Shown: positions 35,781-47,564, numbered from the stretch's first letter. The stretch: 64,000 bases of DNA from Angiostrongylus vasorum (GCA_018806985.1 JADANN010000139.1:372001-436000); one strand, 5' to 3'. The notes: generated by a model not told the origin, from the sequence alone. Numbers and translations: made by a program.

Positions 35781-36699
35781 AAATGACTGACGACGAGAAA
35801 AAAAAGTCACGAAGATGGTGTTTAGAACAGCACCCCTAAACTGACCAAAATCCTCTTATCGATTAAAAACCGTAGTGAAATGGTGAACTACTGGAATAAG
35901 GAACGAAGCTATTGGTGTATCGATAGAATTGTTTAAAACATTGTCCTCGATGATATACAACCCGTTTTGCAACGGCACGTGGGATTTGCTGATTTCGAAC
36001 ATCAATGGACAGCTGGGGCTCGTGGTCTACGGGAATGGTTACTTTATCCCTCTTAATCTGAAAACGAAGACAACACTTCTATTACAAACCTCAGCTACAA
36101 CCAAACTTTATGCAGACCCATAAGCGATTTTACGGGAGTTCGAGTTCCAAATGACGATATTCGCCCTTGTTTCAAATGAGCAATCGGTTAAAGTCATCGG
36201 ATATAACAATCTGTGGAAGCGATCTCTAATAAAGTTTCACTGCGGAAAATGAAATTCATGAATTTGAACCGTTTAGCTTTACCTTTCCTAGAAGAAGTTT
36301 CTTATAAGGACATAATATAGGCATAAAAATAGTACGATTACGAAATGCTTAATGAACGGCGTCTGCTGATCAGCTGTTAACTGGTAAACCAATCCATGCT
36401 ATGGGTAAGGTGCGGTCAAATACTCAGGCTGGGAGTATCTCAATGTCACTATCAGATTGCCTATATTAGGAATATTATGTTATTTACATAACACAAATAA
36501 GATCTGCGTGAACAAATACCGATCGTCCTCGAGTGCGGTGAGGCGTGTCTGAGGACGTTTCAAACGACGTGAATTTCGAGTGACTTTATGATTGTAAATG
36601 CATGTGTTAGCTACGTAGAATAAATATTCATGTGCCAACATTTAGGTTTGTTACACGAAATAAATACAAATAAATAAGGTAGGTAGAAAACGCTAGGTA
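35781..36699. other. Unassigned stretch
   Basis: A 64-codon plus-strand frame at 35929-36123 contains FCNGTWDLLISNINGQLGLV. It lacks splice context and I cannot place it. Nothing else is seen. Confidence 0.3.
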
Positions 36700-36870
36700 G
36701 AAAACTAGCTGAGTGAAACGCAGAACAGTGCGTAGTGCGCGGCTCTCCGGGAAGGGAAATCGTGGTTCGATCTGGACCGGGATCCAAGTTTTGCGAATAC
36801 CTCAGCATTGTTGTGGTTGTAGTTTACATGCCGTGAAAAAATTATGCTAGGCAGAAAATAAAAAATGACA
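36700..36870 (+). mobile_element. SINE family 2b copy
   Basis: GTGGTTCGATCTGGACCGGG B-box region and the tail TTTGCGAATACCTCAGCATT match the copy at 28843. The tail ends in ATGCTAGGCAGAAAATAAAA. Confidence 0.7.
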
Positions 36871-37475
36871 TTATAAATAAATAGTTTATTCCATCCTTTT
36901 TAACTCTAACAAGGTTTCCCGTAGCACGGTTCTAAGTGATGAACCCCATGTCGTGTGAGCTTGGTGAACTTTAAAATAAAGTGGTCCCAACCATTTTATT
37001 TGATTTGCTCAGGTGTTTTCCAAGCAATGAACAGACGAATTGAGGGTGTATTAACTTATTAAAGAAAATTCATCGCTAACAGAACGCAACTCCTTTCATC
37101 ATAAAATCCACAGAGTGAAAAAAAGCACTAGTTCATCTCATATCAGCAAATCAACAGCGACAATCGTAAGCGGTGTTCTTCGGGATAGTGCGACTGCCAC
37201 CGCCGTCGTCGCCGTCACCACCGTTTAAATCGTGGACATCACACACCTAAACCACGGAGGTACGCACTTTATTGGCGCAGCGCATGACTCAGACGCCGTC
37301 TTCCACAGTTTTTTCTTTCATCCGAACTGACCTTTGTGACAGAGTACTTTTTTTTCATCGATGAAGGTGAAACGACCCAATTGCTATAAAAGACATGGTG
37401 TGCGTCATAATGGTTTCATAGCTGCATTAGGTGCCGTGTCTGTCTCACGACGGCTGTCGACATCTCCGCTCGACG

Positions 37476-38605
37476 ATGTTCATCGTCGGTTTCGCGTCCA
37501 CGATAGCGCTGGTGACCACCATTGCATGTCTGGTTTCAATTGCAGTCATTGTAAACGATATTAACGACCTACGTGACAATGTACTCAGCACTGTCGGTGA
37601 TTTCAAGGTAATTCCTTGTGATTAGATGAAGAAACTTTACCTTGACGATATGCTGGAACACTTCTCCCAAAAAAAAGAAACACATTTTGAATGAGCTGGT
37701 ATAGTTTCTTGCGTCAAAATCACAGAATTTTTTGAGCTTTTCAGGATGTTGCTGACAGCACTTGGATAGAAATCGTCAATCTAAACACTCATCCCAATGG
37801 TAATCGAGGTGCTCCATCCACATTCGCAAGTATCTTCGGACGTAACAAACGAGCTAGTTTCCCACCCGAGTGCAACTGTGGACCTCTACCTGAAAGTTGC
37901 CCTCCAGGACCTCCAGGACCACCTGGCATTTCCGGTCTACCTGGATTAGACGGAGAAGACGGGCCTGATGGACGTCCTGGAGTCAAGTTAAGCTTATCTT
38001 TTTAAAATCTCATTAGCGCAAAGGAAAGTGAAGAGCATGAAGAACTAAGCGACAAAACATTTTCAACAACAAAGATTTAAACACTCTGTGAACGTTCTAT
38101 GGAAGAATGATTTCAGGGAATCGCACTTGCTATCACGCACCGTATTCCAGGCGGGTGCATTGAGTGTCTTCCTGGTCCTCCAGGCCTTCAAGGTCCTCGA
38201 GGAAGTGTAGGACTTCCAGGGCGTGATGGCGAGCGTGGATTTCGTGGACCAGACGGCGAGGTCGGAATTCCAGGACCGAAAGGTCCCGTTGGAGAACCCG
38301 GTCTCGCAGGAATTCCCGGTATTGCTGGAAAAGATGGCTATCCTGGAGCACCCGGCTGCCGTGGCTTACCTGCAATGCCTGCACCACGAGGCGAAATGGG
38401 TCCCAAAGGATATCCAGGTGGTCAGGGTAAAATGGGGGAAAGGGGGCCACCAGGAGAAAGGGGTCCCGCAGGACCACCAGGACATCCCGGTAATCGTGGA
38501 ACTCCAGGTCCCCCAGGAACGAATGGAAAGCCTGGGATGCCTGGTCGCCCTGGACCAGACGGGGGATATTGCCCGTGTCCTCCACATGGTAGATTACGAC
38601 TTTGA
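37476..38605 (+). CDS. Nematode cuticle collagen (3 exons)
   Basis: Exons 37476-37607, 37745-37986 and 38117-38605 give about 287 residues. It is a structural protein of the cuticle, secreted by the hypodermis and cross-linked through cysteines. Order of parts: an N-terminal hydrophobic anchor ([18 protein letters not shown]); a pre-domain with DSTW; a subtilisin/furin-type site RNKR (about residues 77-80); a cysteine knot [10 protein letters not shown]; Gly-X-Y block 1; the interruption IPGGCIEC; a long Gly-X-Y block 2 with interruptions; and a C-terminal YCPCPPHG before a short tail. The layout resembles the DPY-17/SQT-1 type of collagen, but I do not assign an orthologue. The exon 2 to exon 3 phase is off by one base: keeping the Gly-X-Y register (GRP GVK GIA) needs one more G in the GGG run at the start of exon 3. 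Upstream of 37476 a second frame (37361 onward) ends in HRRFRV, and a one-base change could join it, so the true N-terminus is uncertain. Confidence 0.92.
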
Positions 38606-39465
38606 TTTTTCGAAATTCCGTTATTTGAGATGATACTCGAAGATCTCGTCGATAAATTTTCATTCTTTAGAAGTTTCACGATAATTTCAGTGAAAACTTA
38701 AGCAAGTTAAGATACTTTGTGCTTTTTTTTCCCCACATGTGTTTCCGAATGTTGCGACAAAAATCAATTAGTGCTATAATCAACTTGGTTGTTTATTGGT
38801 AAGATACGGTCCAGAGTCATTATTCATAAAATCATCCCCACGCTGAACTTATAGGGAAACCAGTTTGATTTCACCAGAGATCATGAGTAGAAACGATTAA
38901 TTTCTCCTCTAATCCACAATAGGTCTCACGTTTCTGGAACGCAGTGCGATATATAAACAAAGAATATTTGCTCCGTTTTAAACTCTCTCAGAGTTCGTGT
39001 GCAATTCATAGGAATTGATTGTTTGCCTTCTGCATGATCATTTCATTTGTGCCTGTGTAAAAGATTCGGATAAACTATTTATGCATATATAATGTGTTGA
39101 GTCTGAGTATAAAAAAAGAAGTGAACTGCTCCCTAAAGGTGTTTCGACCACAATCCGTTGACGATCGCATGAATCCATAGCAGTGGATAGACAACACCTG
39201 GCGAGGGTAACCTAGTTTGCAGGAATGCAAATCAAATACCTCATCGATCAGAGGCAAAGTGGAATGATTCCATATATGGGTAAGAACATGAAGGAGGTTA
39301 CCTGATATTGACGACTGCCCTACTTTGTTGTTGCTAACATTCTGCTAATATGTTGTCAATGGACTTGTGTATACGACTTCATAAATAAAAGTTTGTTTTT
39401 CGGATCGAATCCAACCAAGCGCTTAGGTTGTTAAAAACATGAACAACGAGATTGAAAAGGATGAA
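38606..39465. other. Collagen 3' flank, nothing recognised
   Basis: No gene. Open frames across the collagen on the minus strand are mirror frames of the Gly-X-Y repeats. No repeat copy was recognised before 39470. Confidence 0.4.
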
Positions 39466-39469
39466 AGAA

Positions 39470-39725
39470 GAAACATCTGGCGTCGACCAATACCCCAATA
39501 CCCAAGGGTTTCGTTCGACTTCCAGCATTTTATGGGTGGTTGCACTCATACTTGGCCGATGGAATGACTTGTGGTGACCTACCAATATAAAACCCAGTGG
39601 GTTTTAAGATCTTAGAGAAATCTAGTGCCAATTTTCTGACTCTGGAGAGATGGACAGCTTAGTGAGCCTAAACAGAGGAAGCAAACCAATGTGTATTATA
39701 AGGCACCTCTACCCATTGCGCCATA
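39470..39725 (-). mobile_element. Diverged SINE family 1 copy
   Basis: TTCGACTTCCAGCATTTT, ATGACTTGTGGTGACCTACC, GAAATCTAGTGCCAATTTTC and CTACCCATTGCGCCATAAG follow the order of a minus-strand family 1 element with heavy divergence. Confidence 0.55.
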
Positions 39726-40050
39726 AGGAACTGAAGAAGCACCTTAGAAAGAATATTTCTCATGTTTATTTCGTGAGACAAAAATAGCTACCAAAGGAGC
39801 TTTTCTAATAAAGAATCGACTATGGTAATCGTATCGCATTTACCCTGAGAATACTGGAAATAGCGAATCATCACATACTACACTTCCTAAAATTCATCGT
39901 GGTGAAAGCTGAAAATGGAAAGTAAGGCTAAACATACTATAAAACCACAAAAAAGCCTGGGTCGGTGTAAATCAGTGAAAGTTTCACTAAAAAAGCGAAA
40001 GGGACTCACTATTTTCCCAATAAGAAAATTGGTGGAGTTGAGATAAAAAA

Positions 40051-40322
40051 GGATAAAGCTCTCGGCGTTGATCAATCCCTGAGGGATGCGCCATGCATTC
40101 GACTTCATTAAGTATCGTCGGAGGTGATTGAATGCATATCTGGCTTTTGCAATGGCTCGCGGTGGCCTATCGATGTATCGAGCCAGTGCTGCTATCCTCC
40201 CAGAGAAGTCTGGTACCAAATTGCCGACCCCGGAGGGATGGAAGGATTGGTGGGCCATGGGCGCGGGGATGGATTCCACGTGTGTGTCGCAGTGGCGCCT
40301 CCAACCACTGCGCCACACGCGC
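40051..40322 (-). mobile_element. SINE family 1, well-preserved full copy
   Basis: Among the least decayed copies in the window: tail GGATAAAGCTCTCGGCG, block CCGACCCCGGAGGGATGG and head CACTGCGCCACACGCGCC are all intact. It is useful as a family reference. Confidence 0.9.
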
Positions 40323-40507
40323 CGTTTGATAGTTGAGTTATAGTTATAGGAGTTGAGATATACCTCTTTATAGACCGGGAACTAAGCATAAATTTCTATG
40401 AGGTGCCAGTAACGTTTAATAATAAGGGTTATGGGGACCGGGGCTCAAGAACCGCCTCTTAATTATTTCGAGAAAATACAGCAGAGATTCAAAATAGCTG
40501 GTGTACG

Positions 40508-40680
40508 TCTACAGTAAGTAACCGCCTCATCGTAGCTAGGATGTGTTCATGGATGTAAAACTGCAACAAGCAGTGACGAATTCATCGTCTGCCCACTATC
40601 CCGACAGGGTTACTCAGTTAGCCCACCACCCCGGCAGGGTTACCTAAACAGTAGAACTTGAAAATAAACCCAAGCCACGA
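40508..40680 (+). repeat. Repeat family 3 fragment
   Basis: Begins AACCGCCTCATCGTAGCTAG and keeps CCCCGGCAGGGTTACC. A short CCCACYAYCCCGRCAGGGTTAC unit is duplicated in tandem at about 40596-40630. The rest of the element is missing. Confidence 0.5.
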
Positions 40681-40789
40681 CAGAATCCGGGAGACTATCC
40701 GTGGTCACATCACAAGAACAACAAAAAGGAAATAAAAGAAACTTACGCATTATTTTCACCTACTCAGGATATAACGGTGTTGGACTGAG

Positions 40790-40880
40790 TAAAGTGCATG
40801 TCATTTTGACTCCTCCAGGCTCTTATGAAGGGGAAGCCGCCGAAACATGAGCTTTATGAATAGATCGTTCAACAACAATC
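40790..40880 (+). mobile_element. Penelope-like element tail with hammerhead-like motif
   Basis: GTGCATGTCATTTTGACTCC leads into the motif at 40818-40850 (TATGAAG, then GCCGCC, GAAAC). It corresponds to the plus-strand tail at 11560-11600. Terminal-type sequence ATGCCGGGGTTAGAAG occurs nearby at about 40922. Only the tail is present. Confidence 0.5.
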
Positions 40881-41469
40881 TCATGTGTGCACATGAAGAA
40901 AACAGTCACATATTGTTCAATGCCGGGGTTAGAAGATAATCGATCCTGAGATTTGCTATGAAAAAAAAAGAAGTACAAAAGTGAGCGCCATTTTCTCTGA
41001 AGAACTCCGTTTTGCTACAGAAACGAGTGAAATTTAACGATGAAAGCTCGAGCTGGTTGATGAATAACGAGACTACAAGTGACTGGTGACAGGTGTTAAC
41101 ACCTTTAGAAGATTCGCAGCGGTCACAGTATTCTCTCTAAAGAAGGTGTAAAGTGTTCTTTGCAAGAAACTAATAGATTTCAAGCAACGTTGAAAAGATA
41201 TATTTGTCGGATTTAAAGTTCAAAATGAAACGAGAAAATCGTTGTGGCTACGTTGAAGCATATTCTTATGGAAAAGGCGTAGAAGAAAATGTAAGAGAAG
41301 TATAAAAATATCATCACAAAAATCAATCACTGTTTTCTCACATACTGAACGAAGGATTAGTCGATCAGGGCAGACAATGAACACGTTCACCATTATAATG
41401 GATAATGAGATGAAACCCAACAGTCTGAGGGCATGCATTAGGTAGTTCGGTAGTTTTTATCATAAAAAA

Positions 41470-41749
41470 GGATAAAGGATAAAGCCCTCGGCATTGATCA
41501 ATCCCTATCCCTGAGGCATGCGCCATGCATTCATTAAGCATTGTTTAGAGGTGATTGAATGCATAATTGGCCCTTTACAATGACTGCGGTGGCCTACCGA
41601 TGTATCAAACCAGTTCTGCCATCTTTGCAGACAAGTCTGGTACTAATTTGCCGCCCCCGGAGGAATGGAAGGCTTGGTGGGCGACAGGCGCCGGGATCGA
41701 TTTCAAGTGTTTGTTGCAAGACGCCTCCGACCACTGCGTCACACGCGCC
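41470..41749 (-). mobile_element. SINE family 1 full copy
   Basis: Complete minus-strand copy with a duplicated tail unit (GGATAAAGGATAAAG) and a duplicated CCCTATCCCTGA. The head is intact up to CACACGCGCC. Confidence 0.85.
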
Positions 41750-42273
41750 ATTTTTTTATCATGTCAATTCTGAATTTGAAACATCCAAAATATGGACGAA
41801 GGAAATGGCGTGCACAAAAGCCATAAAAGAAATTTCTGAAGAGGAAAACAGTGAAAGTGTCCCTTAAAATTGACTGACTCAACCAAAGGCATTCGTAACT
41901 CACAACCAGTTTTAGATTTTGTGTGAAATGACTTCATACAGTAACCGCGCAATGACCAAAGCGATTTCCGTCTAGATTTCATGGACACCACAACGTCAAC
42001 GTTCACGAATTCACGAAATATTAAGGATGTTGCGGTTACACTGTTACCAGTTCTAGCAGCAGCCGAAACGCACTTCAAAAAACAGTGAGAGTAAGACACT
42101 GCACGCTTTCGTCACTTGAGATTTTGGTATTCTAAAGAGTGCAGCGGTCATAAGATCCTTCAGTAACACAAGAACGCACAACCGAACGAAATCAACATCT
42201 GGTCATCTCCCCTAGTCACTACTGGCTGAGGTGTATCGTTTGTGCATTTTGTCATACCGTAAAGTATAATGTA

Positions 42274-42352
42274 CAAAAGGATAAAGCTCTCGGCGTGGTC
42301 AATTCTTGAGGGATGCGCCATGCATTCGACTTCATTAAGCATCGTTTGATAC
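42274..42352 (-). mobile_element. SINE family 1, 3' fragment
   Basis: Only the tail third is present, from AAAGGATAAAGCTCTCGG to GACTTCATTAAGCATCG. Confidence 0.75.
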
Positions 42353-42494
42353 TTTAAAACAAGAAAAAGAAGTAAATAAAAGTCAGAACATTGTGATTTT
42401 GACTGCAGCTTCAACCTAACAGATTTCAATGCCAATTCTGGCTCCCCGGATCATTTCCGTTGAAGAGTTGTTGTTGATAGAACCGTTAGAGTTA

Positions 42495-42645
42495 ACAAAG
42501 TGGTTGAGAAAAGAAGACCAAAGCAGTGGTTTGCGTTAATGTAATGGATAAGACGTGACCTTCAGGAGAGGGTGTTCGCAGATCCAGAGAGCACCTGAGG
42601 TTTCCAATTTTGCTCATTTCTCAGCATTCTTTGTGATTTCCAGTT
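42495..42645 (+). mobile_element. Diverged family 2-type SINE copy
   Basis: TTTGCGTTAATGTAATGGAT is a weakened A-box. GTTCGCAGATCC is a weakened B-box. TTGCTCATTTCTCAGCATTC is the family 2 tail. Confidence 0.5.
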
Positions 42646-42938
42646 AATTGAACCGATTGCCTTTTAAAAATCATAGACCACCACCAACCACATTCATGCC
42701 TGCGCCGTGAAATCAGTTGAATCTTCATGTCTGGTTTTCGTATAATTGCCTGAAGACTTAGGACCTTAGGACATAACCGCTTTGTAAGTGTGCAAATTAG
42801 AACAAGAATAGAATTGGACAACCATCGACTACTCGTAGAAAATGAGAATAATGGAGCTAGAGATGTGAAGAGTAATGTACAGCTTTTCGTAATTAATAGT
42901 CTGAATAAAGTAAAAAAAAGAAAGAAGATGATGGTGCT

Positions 42939-43078
42939 CACCAAACTTTCTACCTCTCTGGGGTCGGAAAATTGGTACCAGACCTTTCTGGGAAGATAGC
43001 AGCACTAAAGGGATAAAATGGCAGCCCTCCGAAAGTCATCGTAGGTATCAGATACGCATTCAAGCACCTCTAGCGACC
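42939..43078 (+). mobile_element. SINE family 1, body fragment
   Basis: CCTCTCTGGGGTCGGAAAAT to CATTCAAGCACCTCTAGCG. It is headless and the central block is rearranged. Confidence 0.6.
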
Positions 43079-43259
43079 AAGACACCTCTCATCATATTAG
43101 TCACTTCAACGGAATGTAGTTCTTCGAGTCAGTCGTCAGATGTATAAGGGTCAAGTCGAAACAGTATTTTGTTGCAACAGGGCAAAATCTCAAACATATA
43201 TAGTTAAACCGTTCGTAATAATAACTAATTAGTTAATTAATTAATAAATAATAATAATA

Positions 43260-43522
43260 AGGGCACGTGTCGCCACTGCGACACACACGTGGAATCGATC
43301 CCCGCGCTCATGGCCCACCAAGCCTTCCATCACTCCGAGGTCGGCAAATTGGTACTAGACTTGTCTGAGAGGATAGCAGCACTGCCTCGATACATCGGTA
43401 AGCCACCGCGAGTCATTGTAAAGGCCAGATTTGCATTCAGTCACCTCCAACGATACTTAATGAAGTCGAATGCATGGCGCATCCCTCAAGGATTGATCAA
43501 CGCCGAGAACTTTATCCTTTTA
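43260..43522 (+). mobile_element. SINE family 1 copy lacking the A-box
   Basis: Plus-strand copy that begins GGGCACGTGTCG and then jumps to CCACTGCGACAC. Relative to the family about 18 bases carrying the A-box (GCGCAGTGG and following) are deleted; the rest is well preserved through AACTTTATCC. It lies between two AAT-rich tracts (43232-43258 and 43520-43556). Confidence 0.85.
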
Positions 43523-43556
43523 ATAATAATAACAGCAATAATAATAATAATAATAC
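43520..43556 (+). repeat. (AAT)n microsatellite
   Basis: AATAATAATAACAGC followed by pure AAT repeats at the end of the SINE. A second AAT-rich run precedes the SINE at 43238-43258. Together they may mark an expanded target or tail. Confidence 0.8.
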
Positions 43557-43699
43557 ATTGGCAATGATTTAACGAGATTAAAACAAACTGATGACAAGAC
43601 GACAACAAAATCAATAAGCGAAGATAAGATGATGAGTGAGAGATTACCCCTGAGATGAAAGAATAGCTTTGCCACAGGCTGGTAGAGTAATGTGATGTG

Positions 43700-44825
43700 C
43701 AAGTGTTACCTAGGATACGGTAGTAGAGTTAGAAGGGGGCTTAATATTGTAGAAAGCAAATGAGTGGTTGCAATACGCTTAACTTATGAAATTACAATAA
43801 CAATGCAATTGAAGTCAACATATTAGAAGGTTCTTGTGAAAGGTTGTTATAGCTTTAACATAGAGTACCAGTGCGATGACGGTACCATATGTACACACTG
43901 CGTAAATACTAACGTGGTCACTATGAAGGATCTTCTAGCTAGGAAGGAGTTGCACTAGCAATGAGGAGGAGGATTTTTCGGAGTACGAAAGTATTAAGCG
44001 GAATAAATCACTCATCACATGAACATATAGGCGGATATCGACGGATTCAAGCGTACCGGAATGATAAACAGATGAGTCTATGTGGCGATGACCACGACTT
44101 TCAGTACTTACAGAGAGAGGAGCAAGTATTTGAAACAGTTGTTAGATTAGCAACGCACAGTGGTTCCATGAGAATTGACAATAGCTTTAATATATCGATG
44201 ATGCAAGAGTGTTGAGACTTAGTTGACATTATTTTAGTCTATGCAAATCGAAAGAGCGGTGAGCGTATGGGATCAAGAGAGGTGACAAAGTGACCTAGAG
44301 AGGCGATGGGGATCTCTACGCACCGTCTGAAGGTAAATGGCACTGCTATGGGGGCGTGACTAAATTTCAGCTAATGTTCACATATGAAGAAACTACAGAG
44401 TCTCTCAATCATTGACTTTTTCAGTGTGCGTGTGGAAGAGGAAAAAAAGGAAAAAAGATAGAAAAAAAGTGTGTAGTTCTCTAGGAAGCCAATTTAGTAG
44501 TGTCACAGGAAATGTGGGAAAATACAGGCAGCTGACAGTCGCTTATCTGCTATACGAACCGTCAGATCAGATTAAGAAGAGTAGTTCTTACAGAGATATT
44601 ACTGAGCCAACCAACTGCGAAGGACGTACATGAGATGAAAGCTTGTACAGAAAGTCTACGTGAATTCGATTCAGAGTTGCCAAACAAGATTCGTTACTTT
44701 GTGGAGAATTCTCTCTGTACTAAGAGATTGATCAACACCGGACGCTTTATCCTTTATATTATGCACAAATTATAAGCATGAGATGTCACTTGAATTTTAT
44801 GAAGTAAACAAACGACGTTGTCAAC
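43700..44825. other. Unassigned stretch
   Basis: No gene. Only a short SINE family 1 tail relic (GATTGATCAACACCGG at about 44728) is recognisable. Confidence 0.35.
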
Positions 44826-44827
44826 TT

Positions 44828-45037
44828 TTTATTTACTGCCAACTAATTTTTAATGGCAGGGTATTATGTGAAATATAGCCATAATGTTGCTGAGACATTT
44901 GCAAAACTCTGGACCACTAGTGTCTGCGGTGGAGACCGAACACGCCACTATCCTTTTCGGGGGCTAACACTTTCACCGCCACACAATACGAGCCCTTCGT
45001 TTGGCCTGACTCTCAACTGTGTTATTGACCTACAAGC
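44828..45037 (-). mobile_element. SINE family 2 copy
   Basis: From TTTTTAATGGCAGGGTATTA through TTTGCAAAACTCTGGACC and the reverse-complement head TTTCACCGCCACACAATACG. It faces the partial plus-strand copy at 45120-45290. Confidence 0.75.
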
Positions 45038-45119
45038 GCTGTCGTATTTCATATAATACCCTGCCATTAACAATTAATTGGCAGCAAATAAAAAAATGAC
45101 GACGTTCTAATTTATACCA

Positions 45120-45290
45120 CAGCTTCAGCTTAACTGGATCCATGCCGATTTGTGCTTCCCAGATCGAAACCGTTGATGAGTGATTGCTGATAGCGCCTAT
45201 AGGTCAATAACACGGCTGAGAGACAGGTGAAAGCAGACACCAGCGGACAGAAATTTTGCAAATATCTCAGAAACATTATTGTTATAAACA
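45120..45290 (+). mobile_element. SINE family 2 copy with deleted head
   Basis: The leader (TTCAGCTTAACTGGATCCAT) and GCTGAGAGACAGGTGAAA are present, and then the copy jumps directly to GACACCAGCGGACAGAAATT. The tRNA-like promoter region is gone. Confidence 0.65.
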
Positions 45291-45970
45291 CATTACGTTT
45301 AAAACGCCTTTAAAAATTGTGGTTCTTAGGCTTCACAGCTGTTTCCAGGAAAATACTGTGTTGAAGTACATGATTAGAGAATACTCCGTGATTCTCCAGC
45401 CATTCTGAGGAGGTCGCTTGAGTGAGTTATCGCCTTATCATAATGAAAAGATTACCCAGAGTAAGGTATTTTGCACTGGTCAAGTCCTATGGACGCGGAT
45501 TACACAGCAGTAGTGATGCCGGTCATCACGAATCCTTTGCTGGTTTGACAACGCTTAGGCCTCACCAAGCGTCTCATCCATTCAGGGTCTAGAGATTGGT
45601 ACCGGAGTTGGCCGGGAAGAAAAATCACTCTCTGCAATCCCACTGGGAACGCTCTACCCTGGCTATCTCAGGGCTCCAGAGGAATCGGCTCGAGCAACAT
45701 TCCACTACATTCGAGATGAAATAAAAATTCACAAGCAGGATCTGAAGTCACTGTTAAAAGATGGAGAACCTTAGTGAACGATAGATGGGAGGAAACGATT
45801 CGAATGAGTGAAGTGCTGCTGGGATCAGCAGAGTAGATGTGAAGATGGGTGGTATAAAATAAATCTGAAAAAAAGCGCTAAGGAGGTACGCGATGAATTA
45901 AACTCCATGCTTAGCATAGCGAGGGTGATTTTCACCATATAATGAGTTGCAGAGTCTTACCTGTGTTTTG

Positions 45971-46352
45971 CTCCCAACGATTTACCGCCTCGTCCTGGTT
46001 GGTAGGTGTTCCCGGCTGTCAGGTTGCGATGTACAGCAGAGGGATTCATCCCCCGGTAGGGTCTTCCAGGCTGAGAAAGAGTCTGGAGTTTCCATCAGGA
46101 GGCCCAGCTAAGAGTAAGCCAATACCACGATCCGTCGCTCCGCGATTAGTCGCTTCGTGGCTAATCGCTCTCTAATCCACAAGAACGGCGGCTGCCTGTG
46201 GTGGTGACGACTTGGAGCAAACTTTGGCAAGGCTGGCCTCGGGACTCAGGGAAACACATTAGCTATGCTGGCGAAACTCACTCCGAAAAAATTGAGATTA
46301 CGATTGGCTTCCGCACAACCAGTGAGGACGGGCCATCCAAGTACCCACGTAA
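45971..46352 (+). repeat. Repeat family 3 copy
   Basis: Near full-length copy, from TTTACCGCCTCGTCCTGG to CCGCACAACCAGTGAGGACG. Confidence 0.8.
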
Positions 46353-46553
46353 CTACCAATGTTTCACGTCAGCGCTTCCATTTTCCCAAAGAAGTCTGCT
46401 ACCAGCTTGGCCACCTTGAGAGATTGGTATTTGGTTTTCCTGCAGAGACTGGTCCCATGTGTATTACAAGGAATCTTTAAAAATTAAGCTACAGACACGC
46501 TTCTGTGTTGATGGTTATGAAGTAAAATTTCTTGCGCGCAGGTTTCCAAACCA

Positions 46554-46648
46554 GTGGCGCGTTTGGCGCAGTGGTTGAAGGCACCACAATGACACAGACG
46601 TGGAATCGATTCCTGCGCCCATGGCTCACCAAGCCTTCCATCCAAACA
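46554..46648 (+). mobile_element. SINE family 1, head-only fragment
   Basis: GGCGCGTTTGGCGCAGTGGT through GTGGAATCGATTCC to CAAGCCTTCCATCC. The tRNA-like head is intact and the body is absent. Confidence 0.8.
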
Positions 46649-46734
46649 AGTGAGAACAAAGAACCAGATTGTAGAACAGCTCGAATCGTTGAAAATCTCT
46701 TCTTGATCAAAAATCACGGTGCTCTTAATTAAAA

Positions 46735-47195
46735 TACCATAGAAGCAACAGCATAAGTTAACGGTTACTAAACTGCTGTCTTCTAATCAAGTGATTAGCT
46801 AAACCGTTAAAATAAATAATTTAATAAAAAATATGGTAACATGGGTAAAAAAAGCCCCATGCAGACCGTTAACGTGACAAAAATTGGCGTTTGTCTGTAG
46901 GGCGCGAGAAACGCGGGAGAAATTTCTTTGTCGTAATTAGAGAACTTTGGACTGAATGAACTTAATGTCATAAGAGTTTTACTAAAGAAAGCTTGCCATT
47001 ACTGAGATTGTTTTATGACCTAACTATATTGAGAGCAGAAAGGCAAGCAGTAAATGATATTCAATCCGGTTTATTTGTAAGTTCACGCTTACTTTTTCCA
47101 TTTCAAGAGCTCCCACTAATTTGGTGAAATCATAAGAATGACCGGGAATAAGTTTTGACATAGGTGTGAGGGTCTGTTTGAAACGAAGTATACCT
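46735..47195. other. Unassigned stretch
   Basis: AT-rich, nothing recognised. Confidence 0.35.
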
Positions 47196-47199
47196 GACG

Positions 47200-47475
47200 A
47201 GGGTGCACGTGGTCCAGCGGTCGGAGGCGCGCTCAACACACACGAGGGATCGATCCCGGCGCCCACTGCCTGCCAAGCCTTCCATCCATTTGGAGTCGAC
47301 AAATTGGTACCAGACTTGTCTGGAAGGATAGCAGCACTGGCTCGGTACATCGGTAGGCCACCATGAGTCAATGTAAAGGTCAGATAAGCATTTAATCGCC
47401 TTCAAACGATGCTTAATGAAGTCGAATACATGGCGCATTCCACAGGGATTGATCAACGCCAAGAGCTTTGTCCTG
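47200..47475 (+). mobile_element. SINE family 1 full copy
   Basis: Head GGGTGCACGTGGTCCAGCGG, B-box GGGATCGATCCC and the complete body to CGCCAAGAGCTTTGTCC. It lies about 90 bases downstream of the stop codon of the minus-strand exon 47565-47906. Confidence 0.85.
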
Positions 47476-47564
47476 TTTCCTATCCTTTTATACTTGGCGA
47501 GAACACCATAGATAACCAGAAATTGAAAGGCGACGTGAAGTAAGAGAACAAAGGTATGGAGAGC

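Noticed and set aside
38133..38679. Open frames of 73-176 codons on both strands across the collagen
   Set aside because: They are mirror frames of the Gly-X-Y coding repeats. Only the frame with continuous Gly every third residue and flanking splice sites is real.
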